A DNA stretch of 64,000 nt, from NCBI GenBank assembly GCA_030272155.1, contig CP126199.1, forward strand, positions 5,196,501 to 5,260,500, in the 5' to 3' direction. This DNA comes from Tetradesmus obliquus (lineage: Eukaryota; Chlorophyta; Chlorophyceae; Sphaeropleales; Scenedesmaceae). Position 1 is the stretch's first letter; each line of letters opens with the position of its first letter. Under the pieces are notes generated by a model. The model did no database searches. It saw only the letters and a list, made by a program, of their open reading frames with translations, and was not told where the DNA came from. Positions 12,011 to 24,194 of this stretch are shown piece by piece. A program made the translations under genes and the position numbers.

Positions 12011-13797
12011 TTACCTATTGGGCCAGCTGACTGCCCTGTGATCATCGCAGTTTGTAAATGTCCCGCAGTATATGCATTGCTGCTCTCAAGAGATCTAGGG
12101 GAGACATGCCATGCTATTCACAAGGGCTGACTTTTTCGCTGGAAAACTTTTTCGCTAAAAGTATTTATGCGACGACTCCATATTGCACTACAGCCCGGAG
12201 CAGAAGCAGGAGCTGCACATGCTAATCTGAGGTTCAACAGCCATGGTGGCCTTTCGGGGGACCACTTCTTGCCATGTGAGTGCGCATTATGTTGCATGAT
12301 GCTTATGCTTGTAATGAATGCATTCGGCAACTTTCTTTATATGGTGTCAAACGTTACCCTGACTGCCGTCGTGAACCTGACTTATACCCAACGACCACAA
12401 ACACAACCATCGCAGGCAATCAAAGCGGTGCCTGCGGTGTACTGCGCCAGTGTTGCAGCACTGGCAGCAGCCACTATTGCTGTTGTACACAAATGGTGCC
12501 TGCTGGTGCAACGAATCGGCCAACGACACTTTGCTGTGTGCCTGCCAGCCTGGATGCGATGCCCAATGCAATGATGGCAGGTACAGTGCCACGAAAACAG
12601 TTTGCGTTGATACGATACCAAAACACAATCCTGGAAGTCAGCCAATGGCTGACGCAACAGCAGCAGCCTGCCACACAAGCACTAGGCTATTGTACATGTG
12701 GCCAGAAGCCATGCATTGGCGAACTGTTGGTCGCATGCGCACACAATTCACCTCAAATTTGCCCAGCGCAGGATCTGCACGCAACTGCCTGACAGGCGAG
12801 CAGCTGCTAGTGCACGGCACTCTCCAGTATGGTGGTGCACGCAGTATGCCTCAGCCGCACACGTGCTGCCGGCTGCCGCGCTGAATACATAACACACAAC
12901 CCACCAGACCCCAAACGGCTGCAACATGCAGCAATGCTCAACTGCGGAGCACTGAACCGCCAGGCAGCAACCAGCCATGCACTGATCTCAGAAGCGCTGC
13001 AGCTGTGAGCCGGTAATGCCAGTGAACCAACTGTGCTCAACCCGCAGTGCAATGCGCGAGCTCGGCTCAAAGCCGTGCCAACAACAGGCTGCCAGGTGTT
13101 CACCTGGGCATGCTGCCAGTAGCTCCATCCTCTTTTAGAAACAACGGATCAGGATGGTGACACACTGCGGTGCCACCATCTGTGACGCATCATATCAAGG
13201 CCAGAACATAACTTCTTGTTCAATGCATATTGCTACCTTAGGCTGGTGGTATGCCGCAGCCAGCGACAACAGCTTGGAACCATGAACCTGAGCATCACTT
13301 GGCCTTGGAATGATGACATGCTCCGCTTGTGCACAGTGCAACCACTAATGGGCGTGCATGCTGTGCATTGCAAACTCTTTTGAGCAAGTCATGCTTCAAG
13401 GTGCAAATGTATGGCAAGACAGCTGATGCGAGCACAAACATGCACAATCAGGATCCCTTATCAACGTTCCTGATCTCTTCCCTTAGTTCTCTTCTCGCAT
13501 TCATACCAGGTTACTCTGCCACAAACACATGCTGCACACACCAAATCATGTAGGCCCTAGCGCAGATGTTTGGCGCTGCACCGCTGCTGCCGCCTGCAGC
13601 CCAAAAAGCAGCATGAGCCCATTGGAGAGCGATGCTGCAGTGCAAGGCATCCCCCTTTCTGGCTGGGCCCTGAAATGTGAACTCTTGAGCCAGATCACCA
13701 GCCAAGAAATCTGCATGTGATGCATCTTGACGTTGTGGATACTAGCCAGTACCACGAGGACTGACAGCTCAAACTTGGACAAATTACTGAGATAGTA
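12011..13797. other. Region with weak Cys-rich reading frames, no firm gene
   Basis: Around 12480-12640 on the plus strand one frame encodes a Cys-rich stretch (CACQPGCDAQCNDGRYSAT), with Cys-rich sequence in a different frame just upstream (12375-12480). This could be remnants of a secreted Cys-rich protein broken by frameshifts, or missed short exons. No family could be named. Nothing was recognised in 12890-13797. Confidence 0.25.
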
Positions 13798-16687
13798 TCA
13801 AGGGGCTTCCTTGCCAAACTCTGCTTCATAAGCTGCCTTCTCAGCAGCCCACTGCTGCTTTGCTCCTGGATAGTCCACAAACCACCAGGTGGGGTGGTGC
13901 CACGCCAGTGCAGCAGGCCTGCAGTGCAGCACAAGCAGCAGGAGGCAGGAAGGTTCTCAGCATTGTGGTAGGTCTTCCTGACTACTAAAACTCACAGGGT
14001 GGGGTGGTGCCACGCTAGTGCTGCAGGCCTGCAGATAATAATGTAGAAGAGTGGCAGGGGTCGGCAGCAATCGTGAGCTGACCATTGAATTTCTAGCCGC
14101 CGTCGACGGCTAGCATGCATGCAGCCACCAGCAGCTAAATTATACAAGCAGCTCAGATGCAGCCGGCGGCGGCATCCTGCTGTGGCCACCCATCTGTTGT
14201 GTGCACTGCAACAGCCACCAGGCTCCTGAGCAGTTCCAACACGCTAAATACGAACGCACCTGACAGACGCAACATCGTGCTCCACGACCTTCATAAGTTC
14301 CTCGAACACCGCCTTCTGGCCATCCAAGTTGAGGTGCAGCCCGTCAGTGCGCAGCAGCTGCTGCCAGCCATGCTGCCGCGTGAAGAGCTTCCATACGTCA
14401 AGCAGCGGCAGCGACAGCTGCGAGGCAATGCTGCGCACCGCTGCTGCGTAGCGCGCGGTGAACTTAAACGTGCGGTTGGGGGAGCTCTGCGGCACAGACA
14501 TGCTCAAGGTCAGTATGTGTGCCGTGCAGCAGTCAACCAATTGGTCGAAGTTGACGGTGACACGTTGCACAACAACTCCTGCTGTGTGGCTTCACGGCTT
14601 GGGCACAATACATAGCTTCAAGGCTTGGGCACAATCGATGCTTTTTGTACCTGGCGGCTACCTTGAGGCAATTGCAGTGTCATATCTCACTGCTGCTGTT
14701 GCCTACCAGCTGCAACAGGCAATGAATCCGCCAATGCTTTGCTGCGCAGCTAGCCATGCTGGAAACACCCATCACAGTGCGATACAGCTGTATAAGCTAT
14801 GATGGGCATTCGACATTGAATTTCCATCCTGACAAATAGCATTTCTGCAGCTCACCTCGCCCGGCAGGATGGCTCCTGGCGCCGCCTCTTTCACGGGCGG
14901 CGGCCATATCAAATACGCCCGCCACATCGCGCAGCAACTGCATAATCGGTGCAAATCATTTGTACAGACATCACGGTGAAGATGAAACCGCAGCTCACCT
15001 CGCCCGGCAGGATGGCTCCTGGTGCGGCTTCATTCACAGGCGGCGGTGTCACCAGCAGGATGTTCTGCACGCCAGCTGCCTGCAGCTGCTGCACAATGGC
15101 CACCAGGTTCCTCGCGTATACATCCAGGGGCACGTGCGCGGCAGCGCTGCAGCGAGAAACAGCCAGCAGGCAGCAGAGCTGTTGGTGGCGTTTTTATACA
15201 GTTTTAAGTGCTTGGCGTACACGTCCAGCGGCACATGGGCCGCATCGCTGCAAGCACAATGCAATGCGCCAGTGTTGCGCAGCACAGGCAGCAGGGGTGT
15301 GATGGTGAGGCGTACACATCCAGCGGCACATGCGCAGCAGCGCTGCAGCAGGGGACAGGCGGCAGGCAGCAGAGCTGTCAGCGGCAACGTATGCAGTTTC
15401 AGGTGCTTGGCATACACGTCAAGCAGCACATGAGCCGCAGCGCTGCAGCAGGAGACAGCCAGCAGGCAGCAGCGCATTTAGCAGCAATATACGCAGTTCC
15501 AGTTCTTGATTGACACGTCCAGGAGCACGTGCGCAGCAGCGCTGCAGCAGAAGGCAGGCAGCAGGCATGCTTTGCGCATGGCAGAGCCGGCGGCAAAACA
15601 GCTGCTGTGTTGTTCTTGTGGAAGCTTGCTGTATACCGTCGTGTCTGCTATACAGGTTTTACTCGCTGCTGGCTGGAGTCCTGTCTCAGCAACTTGCCGC
15701 TGTCTGGCAGCCCACCTTCTAGTGCCGATAATAAACACACCAAGGTGCAACTTGCCAGCTCAGCTCTGCTCACTCACTTTGCGCGGTCTGGCATGGAGGC
15801 GTCATTTGCTCCCAGCCACACAGTGGCGAGCGCGATCTGCTGGCTGCTGGTGCTCTGCAGGATCTCTGGCAGCGACAGCAGCATGGTGGCTGTGGTGTAG
15901 CCGCCAAAACCACGGTTGACGACGTCAGCCTGCAGGCAGCACGTGGAAGTGTGAGATGCATGAGGAAGGTGTGATGTGTGTCATAACAATGACATCAGCC
16001 TGCAGACAACATGAGGACGGTGTGACGTGCAGTACATCAGGTGCCACCGAGTGATCCCTGCTTCCTCGTTGTAGGGGTAGCTGCATTGTACATGCGCCTG
16101 CTTTGTTGTATGCATCCCCGCAATTGCTGGTGTTGGTTGAACCACGCACAAGACCCCAACCTGTCATGTTGGTTAACCCACGCACAATTGTATCCCTAAA
16201 CCCACCTTGCGTGCATATGCGCTGGCCAGCCTCACGGTCCAGCCCCCCTCAGGGACCAGCCCACCTTCTACTTGTTCAGCTTCATATCAAAACCGAAACT
16301 CAAACCTGAACCCACCTTGCGTGCATATGCACTGGCCAGCCTTACTGCCCAGCTGCCCTCAGGGACCAGCCCACCTCTAGATGTGATTTGTCAGACCTAG
16401 GCGCATTTTAATACATCTCACCCACAAAACCCTAAACCCACCTTGCGTGCATACGCACTAGCCAGCCTCACGGTCCAGCCGCCCTCCGGGTCCAGCCCAC
16501 CCTCTGTGATGCTGTCGCCGATCGTCAGGATGGTGGGCCGCCTCCAGATGGTGGGCTCCGCGTTGCCCAGGTACGCGCCGGGCGCGGCGGCTGCGCTGCG
16601 GCCGTTGTCGGGGCTGGGCACGACGTCTGAGGCGGAGGCAGCGGCAGCAGGAACGGCAGCAGCAGGAAGCGGCAGCGGCAGCGGCAT
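13798..16687 (-). CDS. SGNH/GDSL esterase paralogue 1 (isoamyl-acetate-hydrolase-like)
   Basis: Exons: 16687-16442, 15929-15778, 15146-14999, 14486-14260, 13918-13798 (297 residues, phases agree). Catalytic blocks: ILTIGDSITEGG (block I Ser), NRGFGGYTT (block II Gly), WLGANDAS (block III Asn) and TDGLHLNLDG (block V Asp/His). TPPPVNEAAPG and the C-terminal WHHPTWWFVDYPG also fit the IAH1/CPRD49-type family, which hydrolyses small acyl or acetyl esters; the substrate here is unknown. A hydrophobic Pro/Leu/Ala-rich N-terminus may be a signal. Alternatively a first exon at about 16978-16895 (MELAAAKRAFNGLFLAHLLL) could supply a signal peptide, but its phase does not fit. Introns carry edge duplicates of exons 1, 2, 3 (both ends) and 5. 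Exon 2 (152 nt) and exon 3 (148 nt) match paralogue 2 exactly in length and phase. Confidence 0.88.
13991..14034 (-). repeat. Duplicate of GDSL-1 exon 5 start
   Basis: CTGCAG then GCCTGCAGCACTAGCGTGGC duplicates the acceptor and first codons of exon 5 (13918) about 115 bp upstream, and here ends at a GTGAGT donor, forming a possible 33-nt cassette exon. Confidence 0.85.
14853..14905 (-). repeat. Duplicate of GDSL-1 exon 3 end
   Basis: About 50 bp repeating the end of exon 3 (14999-15050), including the PGE codons and the GTGAG donor. Confidence 0.85.
15208..15556 (-). repeat. Four duplicates of GDSL-1 exon 3 start
   Basis: The acceptor and first ~35 nt of exon 3 (AHVPLDVYA codons) recur at about 15210-15255, 15303-15352, 15407-15452 and 15508-15556, spaced roughly 100 bp. 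Most copies keep the GCTGCAG acceptor. They are tandem copies of an intron-exon junction, not full exons. Confidence 0.9.
16203..16375 (-). repeat. Two duplicates of GDSL-1 exon 1 end
   Basis: The last ~60 nt of exon 1 and its AAG/GTGGGT donor (16437-16500) recur at 16203-16266 and 16312-16375 with a few substitutions. Confidence 0.9.
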
Positions 16688-18559
16688 CCAGGTGACCCAG
16701 GCAACGGACTTCGTTCGATGAAATTATGAAAATGACCTTTGACGTGACTAGTTCTGCCTTAAGTTGCAAATAAACCCATATTTGCAGAAGGTGCTGTGAG
16801 GCATGGCGTTTCTGATGCTTCCAGTTGAGCTGTTGCGCCAGCCGGACACGCGGCGCAGCTGCTACTGCCACCCCTACAGCCTGCGTGGCTCACCTGCTGC
16901 TACAAGGTGTGCGGCCAGCAGCAAGTGGGCTAGGAAGAGACCGTTGAAAGCTCGCTTTGCTGCTGCAAGCTCCATGGTGTATGCGCCAGTTGAAATATGA
17001 GGGTAGCTGGTGCCAGCAGCAGCTGTGTAGCAGCGCACAACACCTGCAAGAATCAGCCACAGCAGCGCATGCATCCATTAAGTACCGCCAAGTCTCGCAC
17101 AACTACGTTGAAATGGTATAGTTGCAATGACGCCTTGGGAGGTGCTGCGGGCTGAAGCGTGCTCCTGCTGCGAATGTGACCAGGACCTTCACATACCCAG
17201 AACTGCAGACGCCAGTGACGCTCACTTAGTGGCTTAAATTCTACATTATGTAAGTTTTGCACGTTTTAAATTGTTTCACGCCGGGATCGTGGGCGTCAAA
17301 TTGGCACGAGACATGCAGCTTCACCACAAGCTGCGACAAGACACAATAACTTATCTAGACAGATTAAAGCCATTCAAAATTGCAAGCTGGGGTGGTCTGC
17401 GTGCGTGGCAGCTGTTTGTATGGCAGCGGTGCCTTGATGTGTAGTCTGCGACCAGCGATGTCTAATCAGCTGCACCCACACTGACCTGAACAACGCTGGT
17501 GAACAAATACTGATGTATAAACTATTGTATGTTTGTGCCGGCGCACTTGAGGTGTTGTGGCGAGGCAGGCTGCGAAAGCACAGACGCGAGTTCCTTTGCC
17601 TCTAGCGAGCCAGTTTCTTCAGCATTATATATGTAGATGACGTGAAACAGGCGTCTGTAAGGGAAGTTCAAGTATACTGGTCGCGGTGGTACCTTACGAG
17701 TTACTTGTCATGAGCTTCCTCATAAAACGTCGATCTCGCGGCTCGTGCTGACGGTACCTTGCTGCAATCAGCGCTTGACAACTTCTATATTTTTAAATGC
17801 ACAATGAAGGCCCAGTTTGTCGCACTCGTCACTGGAAGCCGCTGTGAGATGGCCTGTCAGGACAGCTGGTGACCGATATCTTTTCAGCCGCAAAATGTAC
17901 TCGATCAAGCGGAAGGCTGCTTTCATACTTAGTTTTGGTTTATTCAACACTTAAGGTGATTGCAAGCCTGCGGATGGCCTACACCTTCCTTGCTGCTTGA
18001 AGAGCACGGAGAGCCCCTTGGCTCCTTTTTCATAGCTGGTCATACCCAGACTTTGCGGTCACAAAAGCACAGCAAAACTTTGCATGTGATACCGAAAAAA
18101 ATGCGACGCTGGTGGCACGCATACAAACAATTGAATTTTTCAGAGCTTGTTACCCCGTACCAGCAGCAACCAGGCACACCATCAGGTCAAAGCGCAGCAC
18201 GCAGGGTCGCCATGTTCTTGCTGATATGCTGCTTGCTCAGCAGCAAACTGCTTTTCTGCATCTTGGTACAGCACTCTCCAGTTTGGATGGTGCCATGGCA
18301 GTTCCGACGGCCTGCACAAGCAGCATCACCCGCAGTAGCAAACACAACAGTCCCGCACTTGTCAGCCAGAGTCTGTGCATGGTGTGAAGCATCCCAGTGA
18401 AAAATTTGCGGTGGAGTTTGTCCATTGTGCAGCTTGATGGAACGGCAACATAAACAGTTGAGGACGGCATCGGGCAGCTACGCACCATATTCCACCACAA
18501 GCTGTTCCTGCCGCATGTGCTGCTGCTGCCAGTCAAAACTACTGCTGAAGCCAGCACCC
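16688..18559. other. Intergenic region between GDSL-1 and GDSL-2
   Basis: The only items of note are a possible signal-peptide exon of GDSL-1 (16895-16978, minus) and a possible last exon of GDSL-2 at about 18480-18545 (minus; FDWQQQHMRQEQLVVEYGA then TAG). The rest, 17000-18450, shows no recognisable gene. Confidence 0.45.
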
Positions 18560-20361
18560 TCACCTGGCTTGTGGCAGCTGCTTTTCAATGAGCTGCATCA
18601 GTGCCGAGTACACTTGCTGCTGTCCCTGCTTGCTTAGGTGAAGCCCATCTGACGCCAGCAGCTGCTGCTGCCAGCCCTGCTGCTGCACAAAGATCTGCCA
18701 GACATCCAGCAGCAGCGCAGCAGTCTGCGCCGCAGCCTCCCGCACTGCAGCTGCATACTGCGCAGTGGTGTTGAACAGCCTGGGAGGGGCGCCCTGCGGC
18801 GTTACCGGCAGCAGATGATGCAGCACAAGTGAAACTCACTGTGGTAAAGCGCAAATGCGATGCTAGCGCCGTATACATCTACCAATCAGCCGGCCATGCA
18901 CTGGCCCCAGAGAGCAACCTGAACAACACAACACAGCACCCACACACTCACAGGTCGGTGGGTCAAGTGTGATTATAATGCTTACATGCAACTTGCAAAC
19001 CCTCTGTCTACAGAATCAGTCATTCGCCTCACCTCCCCGGGCTTCACTGCATCAGGCGCCGCCTCATTCACAGGTGGCGGCGTCAGCAGCACCACCTGCT
19101 GCACGCCCGCCGCCTGCAGCTGCTGCGTGATGTTGCGCAGGTGGCTGCTGTACTGCTGCAGAGGCACGTGTGCGGATCCGCTGCAAGCACAATGCGCAGC
19201 AGCGTTGCGCAAGGCAGGCAGCAGTGTTGATTGTGATGTCGAGGCAGTGGTGGCAGCGGTGACGGCATTATTGCGAAGCAGCTGCTGGGTTGAGGAGAGC
19301 TGAGCAGTCTCTGGCCTCCCAGCACATGCAAACTGGCTGCCGGCGCTGCGCAGACACAGCAGCAACTGCTGGCGTGATGCTGGGCTTGCCCAGGTAGCGG
19401 CTTGGCAACTGAGCAAATGCAAATGGGTCCTCACAAGGCAGGTGAGTGGCACTGTGGTTGAAGCTCTGTTGCGCCGTCACCTTGCTGAGCAGCCACTGCA
19501 AAAGCAAGTGCTTTGTCACAGAGCGAGTCGCTGACGTCAGTCCCATCGCAGCTGCAGCTTGCTAGTCCCACTCACTCTCTCCTGTCAGGCAGTGCCGCAT
19601 CGTTTGCTCCCAGCCATACTATCGCAAGCAGCACCGGCTGCCTGCTCAAGCTGTCAGTGATCTCACACAGCGCCAGCAGCGTCGCAAAGGTATTGAAGCC
19701 ACTGAAGCCCCGGTTGATGACATCAGCCTGCAGGAAAACAGGTACACCAGAAGTCATGCCGCAAGCCATTGCGGGCGCATTGCAACTGCTGCCTGACGTG
19801 TCCCTAGCGCTGGGGCCTGCAATTTATGGCACGGTGACTGTTGCTGCTGCCGCTGCTGTTGCTGCTGCCACACACCTTTCTTACATACGCTGATGTCAGC
19901 TTTGTAGACCAGCCTCCATCTTCCGCCTGCCCTAGCTCTGTCAAGCTGTCACCCAGCAGCAGCAGCGCGGGCCGCCTCCATACTGATGCAGGCTGTTCCG
20001 TGCTTTCGCCAGCTTCTGCACCTGCTGTGCCGTCTGCTTTTAGCCTCACCCTGCTGCTGCTGCGCTTGTGGCAGCTGTTGCTGCTGCTGCTGCTGGATAA
20101 GTCAGCAGGCCAGCCCTGCTGCGTGTGTGCTGCTGCTGAGGGTGTGGCTGGGCCTCGCAGGAAGCTGATGACAGCAAGTGAGGACAGCAGGCATGCTGCT
20201 ACTGCTGCTGCTCTGGGCACGTGTGAGTTTGCATTCGAAGCTAGCCAGGTTTGCTGCAGCTTCCTGGGGATCACTGGGAAGCTCAGGGGCGTGCTAGTGA
20301 GGCGCAGGTGCTGCTTTTCTGGGCTGGGTGCATAGACCATAAGGTTTGGCCTCTCGGCCAT
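18560..20361 (-). CDS. SGNH/GDSL esterase paralogue 2, membrane-anchored
   Basis: Exons: 20361-19876, 19727-19576, 19180-19033, 18793-18560 (339 residues if the TGA at 18560 is the stop). The N-terminus has a transmembrane stretch (AAAVAACLLSSLAVISFLRG), suggesting a type II membrane or secretory-pathway protein. Catalytic blocks are ALLLLGDSLTELG, NRGFSGFNT, WLGANDAALP and SDGLHLSKQG. The TPPPVNEAAPD block is also present. The intron pattern matches GDSL-1. The stop overlaps a good donor (CCAG/GTGAGGG), and a homologue of the GDSL-1 C-terminus lies only about 20 nt further on, so the true 3' end is uncertain. Unlike its two paralogues, no edge duplicates were noticed. It is divergent from GDSL-3. 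Confidence 0.86.
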
Positions 20362-21384
20362 GTACTGTTAGCTGCAGCTGCTGGAAAGCCGAGCTACTGT
20401 GGAGGAATACAGCAGTGGGTGCTTGGGGGTGTCTGACTAGCAGCGGCACATGTCTGGCAGCAGTGGCATGGGCAGCAGCAAAAGGCCTAATGGGGATAGT
20501 ACCTAATGCTTCAAAAAGGTTTTCTGGGTCGTAAGGGTGCTTTCTGGTTACGTGGATAAGGTGGAACGGACGTCAACTGGCAGCATGCCTTGCTAGGGTG
20601 GCCTGAAAGTTGTTGGGACCAGTGTCCTGGGAGCGCAGCATGACGGTCTCCGCTGAACTGATGCAACCAAAGTTTTAAAATTCCACTATGAGCTCCAAGA
20701 TTTCGACTGGCTTTGAGCATCGCTAGTGCGAGCCCGGACAAATGACAACGTGGGAAGGGCGCAACATGTAGTGTACCACGCGTGCAACGAATGCTGCATG
20801 TGTCTAATGCTGAGAAATAGAGCCGAAAACCTTAAGTTACATCGTCAACACGTTCATCACTGGTTGCACCGCACTCTGCTGCCTGCACGTCTGCCAGACG
20901 AGCTCTTTCAATTGGCCTTCAGCGACTGCATGGAATTGCCGCTGTATCAATCAGTCACCTGTTGAAGTTGCCTCTGTCGTCAGCTGCGGCGTTTGGCACT
21001 GCTGAAGCCGAGTCACCCGGGTGCCCCGGTTTGGCCACCCCGGCAGGTACTTTCCCTGCCAAATTGCTGCTTCGGCCCCGTGTTCATCCTTGACACGCAG
21101 CTTGAAGCACCGTAGCTCTACTTTTTTTAGTTTAACTGCGCTGCCCTGGCAGCTGTGCTTGCACTCAACAGCAGTAGCCTGGTGTCACCCCTCCAGCTGC
21201 TAGGTGCTGTTGTCTTACAATATCTGCAGCCGGCAGCCCAGTACAACCATCAACGCCTGCCATAGTCAACACTATTTCCACGCATGCAATTTCACCTGCC
21301 TGCAGCTGCATTGCGACAGCAGCAGCGCACAACCAGCCTGTGCTCTTGTCTGGCAGTGCAGGCTGGCACCACCACAGGAGCAGC
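20362..21384. other. Divergent intergenic region, GDSL-2 / GDSL-3
   Basis: About 1 kb between two divergently transcribed paralogues, presumably holding both promoters. No conserved coding sequence and no clear TATA element were seen. Confidence 0.5.
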
Positions 21385-24158
21385 ATGAGAGGAGCAGCAG
21401 CAGTGCAGGCAGCATGGCTGCTGGCAGTGTCACTCCAGCTGCTGCTGGCACCACAACAGGCATCTGCAGGTGATGTCAAAGCAAATGTGGATTTAGGGCT
21501 GAGCTGGCAGTGGAGCAGCTCTGTGTGGCGAATGGATGTTGTGCGATCTGTCTGTTACCGTGTCCAATCAGAATAAGTTATTTACAGTGGTGCCTATGTA
21601 CCATCTAACAGCCACACATAACTGTGTGTAAGGGGGTGACTGGGTGAAGGTATGCTGTAACCAGGCTGTGTGCAACAAGCTGCCTGGGCACCCAGGCCAG
21701 GCAGATACCGCGCATGCAGTGCAGCACTGCTGCCACTGCAGCAGCACACAGACCAACTGCCCCACCATACCTCACCAGACTACGACACCACACCCAGCCT
21801 TGCCGCTGTTGCCAGAGGGAGGGAGGGAGGGAGGGCAAAACTACAAAATGCAGCACACGAACGATTGTGCTGCAGTGAAAAGCAAGCAGTATTATATGAA
21901 CTGCTGCGACCTTACATACTCACACAATGCAACTAGGGTAACAATGACAATAACATGTGCACTACCTCACAGATCCATCAGATATGGTTGTGCCACATCC
22001 TACACCCAGCTGGCATGTTGCAATGCTGGACATGCTGGCATCTTGGGACCTGTGAGGAACAACGCAATAGTTTCTGGCTAGGCTTCCCATGCACAATAGC
22101 AAGCAATCTGTTGACATGTCACACTGACCCAGTTTAGTCCAGCATGCCAGCCTCACTCATTGCCCTGCCGCCCTGCACACCTGTCCCGCAGCATCTCAAG
22201 TTCTCACAGCAGCTGATGCAGCCGACCAATCCCTATGTCACATTGACACAGTTTACTCCAGCATGCCAGCCTCACTCATGCCCTGCCTCCTTGCACACCT
22301 GCCCTGCAGCATCCCAAGCTCTTACAGCAGCTGATGCTGCCGACCAGTCCCTATTCAAGCCCATGTTTGTGTTGGTGGGAGACTCCATAACTGAGTTCAG
22401 CTTTGAGGAAGGCGGCTGGGGCATCCAACTGGCAGAGCTGTACAAGCGCAAGGCGGATGTTATTAACAGGGGCTTCGGCGGTTATAACACGCGCATGGGG
22501 CTGTTTGTGCTGGACGAATTCATGAACAGCTTTGGGGCGGGACGCATCAAGCTGGTGACGCTGTGCTTCGGCGCAAATGACGCCTCGTCGCCCAACGGCA
22601 TCGGGTGAGCAATCAACCCGTGGTTGATGCTCGTCGGTTGGTGACATCAGTGCAGCAGTTTCCAGCAGCCGTGCAGTTGCTGGCAGCCTGCAGAAGGAGT
22701 GCCAGTTGTATCCAGTTTCATGTGTACATGTATGCAGAGTGTTGTTCAGCAGCAGCTGCCACGTGCTGCGCGCTTGTTGACAGCCCTGCTGCTCATGCCC
22801 GGCCTGCTGCTGCAGCGGCTACCTGCATGTGTCCCTATCCGAGTTCAAAGCCAACCTGGAGGCCATGATCAAAAAACTCAAAAGCAAAGGCATCAGAAAC
22901 ATTGTCATAATGACACCCCCACCTGTGGTTGACCGTATGGTCAGAAAGTCAGATGGCACGCTGGCACCCACACCTACCCAGGCAGATATGAAGCAGTATG
23001 CTGCTGCTGCCATGGGTGTTGCCTCTCAGCAGGGCGTGCCGAGTGTGGATGTGTTCAACATCATACTGAAGTTCAAGAACTGGCAGGTGAGGCTGTTGTG
23101 AGTAAGTGATGACATGATGTTGTACGAGGTGTGTACATGTATAGCAGGGAGTGCCCAGCATGGATGTGTTCAACATCATTCTGAAGTTCAAGAACTGGCA
23201 GGTGGGGCTGTTGCTAAATATGTAGCTGATGACGTTATGTTGTACAAGCTTTGTTACATGTGCAGCAGGGCGTGCCCACTGTGGATGCGTTTACCATCAT
23301 ACTAAAGTTCAAGAACCTGGCAGGTGCGTACGTGAACTTTGCAGTTGCGGCAGTTTGTGACCAGCCGTAGCTTCTCAACAGAGCGTGCTGAGTGTAGATG
23401 TGTTCAGCATTGTGCTCATGTTTAGGAACTGGCAGGTGCGTGTGGTGCGCTGTTGAAGCAGGTGCAAAGTGGTCGTCAACACTCACCAAGCGCAATGAAT
23501 CTCCAGAGTGCGCAGTGCATAGAGGCACAGCCACGATGCCTGCTAGCAGTGCCCTGTTGTTTCAACTTTTTGCATGCATACCAGCAGCGAACTTCAAGTG
23601 CTTGCCCTGCTTGCTCTGCCTGCATACCATATGCAGACGTCTGCGCTGAGCGGTGACGGCCGCCACGTTACCCCCCACCTGTCTTGTCACACACATTGCG
23701 TGCATGCCACCAACAAGCTTCAAGCACTTCTGCTGCATGCTTTGCCTGCTTCTCTCTCCTCTGCAGACGGCTGCGCTGAGCGGTGACGGCCGCCACCTGA
23801 CCTACCTGGGGCAGAAGGCTGTGTATGACGGCCTGATGTACGTCATCAACAACAACCTCAGGTCAATCAGGTGCGTGAAGATCTGGATAAAGAAAACTCT
23901 ATTTTCATACTTCAAAGTTCACTTCAAACCCAAGTAGGAGAAGAATTTAACTGGGACAGAAAGCGCTGTATGGCCTGATGTACGTCATCAACAACAACCT
24001 GAGGTCGATCAGGTGAGCATCAGATCAGATGCTGCCAGCTGCCGACCCAGCAGCTGTAGCAAGCTGGTGATGCGCATCAAACCTCTGGTACTGCTGCTCA
24101 GCTGCCCAAATCATGTCTGTTGCGTACTGTGTGTGGCATCTGACCCTGCTAATCGCCG

Positions 24159-24194
<36 letters not shown>

